Shown here one piece after another: positions 58,627 to 64,000 of a stretch of DNA of 64,000 bases; position 1 is the stretch's first letter, and each line of letters starts with the position of its first letter. The notes beneath the pieces were generated by a model that did not search any database, was not told where the DNA came from, and saw only the letters and a list, made by a program, of their open reading frames with translations. The translations under genes and the position numbers were made by a program. Source of the stretch: Sphingomonas sp. 67-36 (GTDB lineage Bacteria > Pseudomonadota > Alphaproteobacteria > Sphingomonadales > Sphingomonadaceae); contig MKSU01000003.1 of assembly GCA_001897375.1 (NCBI GenBank), forward strand, positions 1 through 64,000. The letters are read 5' to 3'.

Positions 58627-60063
58627 ATGACCCCTTCCACCAGCCTGTCGCCAGCCGCGATCGCGATGAACCGTTTCGGGCTGGGCGCCCGCCCCGACGA
58701 TACGATACCCGCCGATCCGAAGGCATGGCTCAAGGGCCAGCTTGGCCGCTTCCAGCCCGCCACCGCGGCCTTCACCGCGCTGCCCGACGCGGGCGAGCTG
58801 GTGCAGACCTATCTCGACGAGCAGCGCCAGTTGCGCCAGCAGGCCAAGCGCGATCAGGCGGCGGCGAGCATGTCCGGTGGCGGGAAGTCGATCGAGCAGA
58901 AGGCTGCGCGGCGCGATTATGCGCAGGACGTGCAGGCGCTCTATCGTCAGGCGGTGCAGGCGCGCGCGCAGGCGGTGATCGACACGCCGGCGCCCTTTGT
59001 CGAGCGCCTGGTCCATTTCTGGTCCAACCACTTCTGCGTCTCGGCGGACAATCAGCAGGTGACCGCCTTCGCCGGCGCGTTCGAGCGCGATGCGATCCGC
59101 CCGCATGTGCTGGGCCGGTTCGAGGACATGCTGCTGGCGGTCGAGCATCATCCGGCGATGCTGATCTACCTCAACCAGATCCAGTCGATCGGGCCTGACA
59201 GCATGGCGGCGGAGCGCGCCGCGCGGCGCAATCCCGCGCAGCGGCGCGGGCTGAACGAGAATCTCGGGCGGGAGATCATGGAACTGCACACGCTCGGGGT
59301 GCGCTCCGGCTACAGCCAGAGCGACGTCACCGAATTCGCGCGTGCGCTGACCGGCTGGTCGGTCGCCGGAATCGGGCCGGGCGGCGCGACGGATGACCGT
59401 CCGGGCGAATTCCTGTTCCGCCCGCAACTTCACGAGCCGGGCGAGCGAACCATCCTCGGCAAGCGTTACAGGGAGGATGGCGAGGCGCAGGCGCGCGCCG
59501 CGCTGACCGATTTCGCCCGGTCGCCGGCCACCGCGACCCATGTCGCGACCAAGCTCGCGCGGCATTTCGCCGGGGACGCGCCGCCGCCCGCGCTGGTCGA
59601 GCGGCTGGCCGCTTCGTTCCGCCGCAGCGGCGGCGATCTCCCCGCGCTCTATCGCACGTTGATCGACAGCCCGGAGCCGTGGCAGCCCGCGCCGCTCAAG
59701 TTCAAGACGCCGTGGGAATGGACGATCTCCGCGCTGCGCGGGCTGGGCCGGAGCGAGATCGGCGCGATGCAGGTCGCCGCGATCCAGAATCAGCTCGGCC
59801 AGCCGGTGTGGAAGCCCGGCTCGCCTGCCGGCTGGGACGATGTCGCGGCGAGCTGGGCGGGGCCGGACGCGTTGCTCCGCCGGGTCGATTTCGCGCAGCG
59901 GCTGGTCGCGCCGGTGGGCGACCGGCTCGACGCCCGGCAACTCGGCCCGCGCCTGCTGCCCGCCTCGTTCAGCCGCGCGACCGCGGACGAGGTGGGACGC
60001 GCCGAAAGTCCTGGCGACGCGCTGGCGCTGCTGCTCGTCTCGCCCGATTTCCTGCGGAGGTGA
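58627..60063 (+). CDS. DUF1800 domain protein
   Basis: This 478-residue helical protein has family marks AAIAMNRFGLGARPDD, LVHFWSNHFCVSADNQQ, NENLGREIMELHTLGVRSGY and YSQSDVTEFARALTGWSV. No clear signal peptide is seen. DUF1800 and DUF1501 genes nearly always occur as a pair and are thought to act on the cell envelope or polysaccharide, with no proven activity. AAGG lies 7 bases before the ATG. The DUF1501 gene follows 5 bases downstream. Confidence 0.9.
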   Translation: MTPSTSLSPAAIAMNRFGLGARPDDTIPADPKAWLKGQLGRFQPATAAFTALPDAGELVQTYLDEQRQLRQQAKRDQAAASMSGGGKSIEQKAARRDYAQDVQALYRQAVQARAQAVIDTPAPFVERLVHFWSNHFCVSADNQQVTAFAGAFERDAIRPHVLGRFEDMLLAVEHHPAMLIYLNQIQSIGPDSMAAERAARRNPAQRRGLNENLGREIMELHTLGVRSGYSQSDVTEFARALTGWSVAGIGPGGATDDRPGEFLFRPQLHEPGERTILGKRYREDGEAQARAALTDFARSPATATHVATKLARHFAGDAPPPALVERLAASFRRSGGDLPALYRTLIDSPEPWQPAPLKFKTPWEWTISALRGLGRSEIGAMQVAAIQNQLGQPVWKPGSPAGWDDVAASWAGPDALLRRVDFAQRLVAPVGDRLDARQLGPRLLPASFSRATADEVGRAESPGDALALLLVSPDFLRR

Positions 60064-60068
60064 AAGCC

Positions 60069-61217
60069 ATGATCGATCGCCGCCTGTTCCTCTCCTGCGC
60101 CGGCATCGGCGCCGGCGCCATGCTGATCGCGCCGCGCATGGCGCTCGCGGCGGTGGAGAGCGACCGCCGCTTCGTCTTCATCATCCAGCGCGGCGCGGCG
60201 GACGGCCTCAATATCGTCATGCCCTATGCCGATCCGGCCTATGCCCGTCTGCGCGGCGAACTGGCGGGCGACATGGCGGCCGCGACCAAATTGGACGGGA
60301 CGTTCGCGCTCCACCCCGCGCTCGCCGAAACCGCGAGGATGTTCGCGCAGAGGCAGGCGCTGTTCGTCCATGCGGTCGCCTCGCCCTATCGCGACCGCTC
60401 GCATTTCGACGGCCAGAACGTGCTCGAGACCGGCGGCACCCAACCCTATCAGGCGAAGGACGGCTGGCTGAACCGGCTCGTCGGGATGATGCCAGGAGCG
60501 GGAGACGACGCCATCGCCATCACCTCGACCGTGCCGATGGCGCTGCGTGGGGCGCGGCAGGTGACCTCCTATGCGCCCTCCGCGCTGCCGCAGCCCTCCG
60601 ACGACCTGCTCCTGCGCGCCGGAAGGCTCTATGCGGAAGATCCGCAACTCCATCCGCTGTGGGCCGCCGCCCTGGAAGCGCGCGGTCTGGCGGCGGGCAC
60701 TGGCGCGCGGCAGGACCCTGCCAGTCTCGGGCGGCTTACCGCAAGCTTCCTGACCAAGCCGAACGGCCCGCGCATCGCGATGCTGGAAACCGGCGGATGG
60801 GATACGCATAGCGGGCAGCAGGGGCGGCTGGCGGCGCAGCTCCGCGCGCTCGATACGTTGCTCGCGGCGCTGCGCGACGGCCTCGGGCCGGCGTGGGGCA
60901 AGACGACCGTGCTGGTCGCGACCGAATTCGGCCGCACCGCCGCCGTCAACGGCACCGGCGGCACCGATCACGGCACCGGATCGGTGGCGTGGCTGGTCGG
61001 CGGCGCGGTGAGGGGAGGGCGTATCGTCAGCGACTGGCCCGGCCTCGGCGCGGGGCAGCTCTATCAGGATCGCGACCTGAAGCCGACGATGGCGCTCGAT
61101 GCGCTGATCGCCGGCGTCGCGGCGGAGAGCATGGCGCTCGATCCGCAGCATGTCGCGCGGACGGTGTTCCCGCTCGCCGCGCCTGCCCGTCCGGTCACCG
61201 GGCTGATCGCCGCATAG
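60069..61217 (+). CDS. DUF1501 domain protein, Tat-type signal
   Basis: This 382-residue protein begins DRRLFLSCAGIGAGAMLIAP, a twin-arginine-like export signal. It contains IIQRGAADGLNIVMPYADPA, VASPYRDRSHFDGQNVLETG and TTVLVATEFGRTAAVNGTGG with TDHGTGSVAWLVGG. These resemble the metal-binding parts of sulfatase/alkaline-phosphatase-like folds. GGAGG lies 8 bases before the ATG. It is paired with DUF1800, and both are expected under the ECF factor. Confidence 0.9.
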   Translation: MIDRRLFLSCAGIGAGAMLIAPRMALAAVESDRRFVFIIQRGAADGLNIVMPYADPAYARLRGELAGDMAAATKLDGTFALHPALAETARMFAQRQALFVHAVASPYRDRSHFDGQNVLETGGTQPYQAKDGWLNRLVGMMPGAGDDAIAITSTVPMALRGARQVTSYAPSALPQPSDDLLLRAGRLYAEDPQLHPLWAAALEARGLAAGTGARQDPASLGRLTASFLTKPNGPRIAMLETGGWDTHSGQQGRLAAQLRALDTLLAALRDGLGPAWGKTTVLVATEFGRTAAVNGTGGTDHGTGSVAWLVGGAVRGGRIVSDWPGLGAGQLYQDRDLKPTMALDALIAGVAAESMALDPQHVARTVFPLAAPARPVTGLIAA

Positions 61218-61218
61218 C

Positions 61219-61249
61219 CGCGACGGAAAATGTCCCGTCGCGCGTTCAA
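61219..61249 (+). promoter_or_regulatory. Putative ECF sigma promoter 3 (small exported protein)
   Basis: CGCGACGGAA, 14 bases, then CGTTCAA, beginning 2 bases after the DUF1501 stop and 66 bases before the next ATG. It gives the small Gly/His/Tyr-rich gene its own start within the same putative regulon. Confidence 0.6.
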
Positions 61250-61315
61250 CCCTTCGGCCGGCGCGAATATGAAAGCGGCGGCCATGATCAGGTGTAACGG
61301 ATCATGAGGAGTGCA

Positions 61316-61573
61316 ATGATGAAGAAGCTGGTTTGGGGCGTCGTCGCCACCGGAATGCTGATCGGTGCCGCCACCGCGGCGGATGCCGCGCAGGGCTGCG
61401 GCCCCGGCTGGCATCGCGGCCCCTATGGCCGTTGCCATCCGGATCGCCGCCCGGTCTATGTCGCGCCCGGCCCGGTGGCGGTAGGCGTCTTCTATCCCGG
61501 ACGCGGCTGGTGGGACGGCCATCGCTACTGGGGTCACCGTTATCACTGGCACGGCGGCTGGCGCTATCGCTGA
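61316..61573 (+). CDS. Small exported Gly/His/Tyr-rich protein (GCG-CRP prefix type)
   Basis: This 85-residue protein has a signal peptide (KKLVWGVVATGMLIGAATAA). It then has CGPGWHRGPYGRCHPDRRPV and a tail rich in Gly, Trp, His, Tyr and Arg (GHRYWGHRYHWHGGWRYR). I recall this Cys-Gly-x-Gly-Trp-His prefix in many short alphaproteobacterial exported proteins of unknown role. The basic His-rich tail could bind metal or the cell surface. GAGGAG precedes paired ATGs at 61316 and 61319. Confidence 0.78.
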   Translation: MMKKLVWGVVATGMLIGAATAADAAQGCGPGWHRGPYGRCHPDRRPVYVAPGPVAVGVFYPGRGWWDGHRYWGHRYHWHGGWRYR

Positions 61574-61839
61574 CGAGCACGCTGATACGAACGGGCCGCT
61601 CTGCGCCGCTGAGCCGTCACCTGGCCAGCGGTCGGAGCTGCCTGAGCGGAAAGGTGCCGGCACCGGCGACGATATAAACGCCAACTGCATCAGCGTGACG
61701 CACGGCTCGTCGGTCCGGGAACGCGATCGCCGCGATAGCGGGAATGGCGGCTCGACACGCCCGCCATGCGATATATACGTCAGCCGCGCCGTAACGACGG
61801 ACGGCTGTTCGAGGTTCGCATCACGGAGCATAGCCGCGC

Positions 61840-62853
61840 ATGACCCGATCGACGATCAAGGATGTCTCGCGCGTGGCGGGAGTATCGATCAAGACGGTAT
61901 CGCGCGTACTCAACAAGGAGCGTTACGTCAGCGACGACATGCGGCGTCGCGTTGAGGAAGCGGTGGCGCGGCTCAACTATCACCCCAGCCTCGCCGCGCG
62001 CACGCTGGGGGGGCGGCGATCGTTCCAGATCGGGCTGATCCACGACAACCCCAGCCCATATTATATCTTCAACATGCAGGCCGGCGTGGGGCAGCGCTGC
62101 CGCGAAGCCAGTTTCCGCATGATCATTCAGCCGTGCGACATCAATTCGCCCGGTCTCGTCGACGATATCGGCGCGCTGATCGACCAGGCGCAACTCGACG
62201 GCATCATCATGACCCCGCCGGTGACCGATGTCGGCACCGCCTTGGCCGAACTGTTCCGGCGCAAGATTCCGGTCGTGCGCGTCCAGCCGGGAACCGATCT
62301 GACGGCGACGTCGGCGGTGTATATCGACAATGTGCAGGCGGCCGATGACATGACCGCCTATCTGATCTCCCTCGGCCATCGCCGCATCGCGCTCGTCACC
62401 GGCCACGCCAATTATTTCGCCAGCGGCCAGCGTCTGACTGGCTACCGGCAGGCGTTGCAGCGCGCGGGTATCGGTTTCGACGCCGCGCTCGTCTTTCCCG
62501 GCCAGTTCGATTTCCAGTCCGGCGCGGCGGCGGCGGAGGCGCTGCTGGCGCTCGATGAGCCGCCGACCGCGATCTTCGCGAGCAGCGACGAGATGGCGGC
62601 TGGCGTGCTTGCCGCCGCGCATCGCAAGGGGGTGGCGGTGCCGGAGCAATTGTCGGTCGCCGGATTCGATGACACCGATCTCGCGCAGGTCGTGTGGCCG
62701 GCGCTCACGACGATCCGTCAGCCGATCCGCGATCTCGGCTATGCCGCCGCCGACCTGCTGCTGGCATTCGATGAGCGGATCGAGCGGCGCCAGCTTCCTC
62801 ACGAACTGATCGTGCGCGGCTCGACGGCATCGGCGCGGGCATCGGCGCGCTGA
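61840..62853 (+). CDS. LacI family transcriptional regulator
   Basis: This 337-residue protein has the N-terminal LacI helix-turn-helix (STIKDVSRVAGVSIKTVSRV with LNKERYVSDD) and hinge helix (SLAARTLGGRRSFQIGLI). A periplasmic-binding-like sugar sensor follows (AIFASSDEMAAGVLAAAHRK, LSVAGFDDTDLA). It is followed on the same strand by an MFS carrier preceded by a LacI-type operator half-palindrome, so control of carbohydrate uptake is likely. The 266-bp space before it holds nothing I can name. Confidence 0.9.
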   Translation: MTRSTIKDVSRVAGVSIKTVSRVLNKERYVSDDMRRRVEEAVARLNYHPSLAARTLGGRRSFQIGLIHDNPSPYYIFNMQAGVGQRCREASFRMIIQPCDINSPGLVDDIGALIDQAQLDGIIMTPPVTDVGTALAELFRRKIPVVRVQPGTDLTATSAVYIDNVQAADDMTAYLISLGHRRIALVTGHANYFASGQRLTGYRQALQRAGIGFDAALVFPGQFDFQSGAAAAEALLALDEPPTAIFASSDEMAAGVLAAAHRKGVAVPEQLSVAGFDDTDLAQVVWPALTTIRQPIRDLGYAAADLLLAFDERIERRQLPHELIVRGSTASARASAR

Positions 62854-62903
62854 TCCTGCCACGCTCGACAGCGATTAAAAGAAAATCGCTGTCCAATCGG
62901 ATG

Positions 62904-62917
62904 TGACAACGTTATCT
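62904..62917. promoter_or_regulatory. Candidate LacI-family operator
   Basis: TGACAACGTTATCT is close to the perfect palindrome TGACAACGTTGTCA, with 5 of 7 bases symmetric in the right half. The central CG step is typical of LacI-family sites. It lies 36 bases before the MFS start, downstream of the LacI gene. Confidence 0.55.
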
Positions 62918-62952
62918 CATCGGGCAAGGCATAAGGATTCGAGGAGAGCGGG

Positions 62953-64000
62953 GTGGCTCATATCGCCGACAAGCGACGCTGGCTGCTGGTGGGATTGGTG
63001 TTCGTCGCCATCGTCCTCAACTATGTCGATCGCCAGATTCTCGCATTGCTGAAGCCGACCCTGCAGGCCGCGTTCGCGTGGAGCGACCGCGATTACAGCC
63101 ACATGGCTTCCGCCTTCCAGTTCGCGGCGGCGATTGCCTTCCTCGGCACCGGCTGGTTCATCGACAAGGTCGGCCTGCGCGTTGGCTTCGCGATCGGGGT
63201 GGGGGTGTGGAGCCTCGCCGGCATGGCACATGCCTTCGTCACGACCGTCGCGGGCTTCGTCACCTCGCGCGCGGTGCTCGGCGCGGCTGAGTCGATCGGT
63301 ACTCCCGCCGCGCTGAAGACCGCCGCGACATATTTCGACACCAGGGAGCGTTCGATCGTCCTCGGCCTTGGCGGGATCGCCCCGAATATCGGCGCGATCC
63401 TCACGCCGCTGCTGATCCCGCTGATGGCGTTGATGTGGGGCTGGCAGGCAACCTTCCTGATTGCGGGCGGGCTGGGTCTGGTCTGGGTGGTCGTCTGGTT
63501 CGCGGTGCGGATTCCGGAGCAGCCGGGCGCGGCCGACACGACCGAAGCGAGGATTCCGTGGAGCAGCCTGCTGTCGGATCGCCGGCAATGGGCGGTGATC
63601 GCCGGCAAGGCGCTCACCGATCATGTGTGGTGGTTCCTGCTCTTCTTCATGCCGGATCTGTTTCACCGTGTCTTCGGGCTGACGCAGGGTACGCTCGGAT
63701 TGCCGGTGGCGTTCGTCTATTTCATGGCGGCGATCGGCGGCGTCACCAGCGGCTTCGTGCCGGCCGGGCTGATGGCGCGCGGCTGGAGCGTCAACGCCGC
63801 GCGGAAGACGACGATGCTCGTCTATGCGCTGTTCATCCTGCCGGTGCCCTTGCTGATCGGGGTGAGCAGCGCATGGCTCGCGGCGCTGATCCTCGGCCTC
63901 GCGCTGTTCGCGCATCAGGGTTTCTCGACCAATCTCTTCGGGTTGACGACCGATGTGTTTCCGGCGCGGATCGTCGGTTCGGCGATCGGCATCGGCGCCT
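62953..64000 (+). CDS. MFS transporter, hexuronate/sugar-acid (ExuT-like) type, cut by the window edge
   Basis: 349 codons are present and the frame is still open at the right edge. The first helix and loop LVFVAIVLNYVDRQILALLK holds the Asn-Tyr-x-Asp-Arg motif of anion:cation symporters such as ExuT and GudP. SRAVLGAAESIGTPAALKTA and GWQATFLIAGGLGLVWVVVW are also typical. The GTG start at 62953 follows GAGGAGAG. The upstream LacI gene and operator suggest sugar-acid uptake, perhaps from uronides. The C-terminal helices are missing from the window. Confidence 0.86.
   Translation, partial: MAHIADKRRWLLVGLVFVAIVLNYVDRQILALLKPTLQAAFAWSDRDYSHMASAFQFAAAIAFLGTGWFIDKVGLRVGFAIGVGVWSLAGMAHAFVTTVAGFVTSRAVLGAAESIGTPAALKTAATYFDTRERSIVLGLGGIAPNIGAILTPLLIPLMALMWGWQATFLIAGGLGLVWVVVWFAVRIPEQPGAADTTEARIPWSSLLSDRRQWAVIAGKALTDHVWWFLLFFMPDLFHRVFGLTQGTLGLPVAFVYFMAAIGGVTSGFVPAGLMARGWSVNAARKTTMLVYALFILPVPLLIGVSSAWLAALILGLALFAHQGFSTNLFGLTTDVFPARIVGSAIGIGA

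Noticed and set aside
61574..61839. Possible gene or RNA in the space before the LacI gene
   Set aside because: No frame with a ribosome site and no clear stem-loop was seen.
1..64000. tRNA, rRNA, CRISPR, transposase, integrase or toxin-antitoxin genes
   Set aside because: None could be recognised; the window reads as ordinary chromosomal accessory and metabolic DNA.

Overview
The window looks like chromosomal DNA of a GC-rich alphaproteobacterium, most likely a sphingomonad (Sphingomonas or a close relative). The signs are two TonB-dependent receptors, a PQQ glucose dehydrogenase, an opgGH glucan locus, a TonB receptor/DUF3649/PepSY/DUF3325 iron operon, an HWE-type sensor kinase, and tightly packed genes that often overlap by 1-19 bases, even at convergent 3' ends. 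No rRNA, tRNA, CRISPR array, insertion sequence or phage gene was found. The assignment rests on gene content read by eye; no database search was run.

Layout. 1-5.1 kb: the tail of a glutaryl-CoA dehydrogenase-like gene, then a cyclase/iorA/iorB operon divergent from a MarR regulator. 5.1-14.8 kb: a leftward catabolic cluster (ABM-like protein, Asp/Glu racemase-family enzyme, FAD oxidoreductase, TPP enzyme, MFS transporter, TonB receptor, RidA-like protein, AraC regulator). The AraC gene is bracketed by two inverted copies of a 49-bp repeat. 15.1-22.6 kb: an S10 carboxypeptidase, a UbiD/UbiX/aldehyde dehydrogenase operon and, divergent from it, a kynureninase-like PLP enzyme with a PrnB-like heme protein. 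22.9-24.6 kb: a GAF protein and an HWE kinase. 24.6-30.3 kb: opgH, opgG, a membrane-fusion adaptor and an outer-membrane-factor-like lipoprotein that seems to lack its barrel strands. 30.5-43 kb: an AI-2E family permease, a LysR-controlled amidohydrolase/deaminase/transporter/DUF2520 operon, a BBE oxidase, a LytTR regulator, an acyl-CoA dehydrogenase, a second LysR, and a stress-type SDR with a YciF-like ferritin-fold protein. 43-52 kb: gcd, a 28-residue membrane peptide, a CDF transporter, a Crp/Fnr regulator, DUF763 with a YcaQ-like glycosylase, and a CYTH-CHAD protein. 52.4-56.6 kb: the iron-uptake operon behind a Fur-box-like site. 56.7-61.6 kb: an ECF sigma factor locus. 61.8-64 kb: a LacI regulator and an MFS transporter cut by the window edge.

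Two systems stand out. First, three transcription units around the ECF sigma gene each start behind the same element, CGCGACGGAA followed exactly 14 bases later by CGTT(C/G)AA. This suggests one self-regulated stress regulon covering an EF-hand protein, the sigma factor, two small membrane proteins, a DUF1800/DUF1501 pair and a Gly/His/Tyr-rich secreted protein. Second, the PrnB-like heme protein and the kynureninase-like enzyme form a two-gene unit facing UbiD/UbiX/aldehyde dehydrogenase, which resembles an uncharacterised route for an indole or other aromatic amine. The racemase/TPP/FAD/RidA cluster is a third pathway with no assigned substrate.
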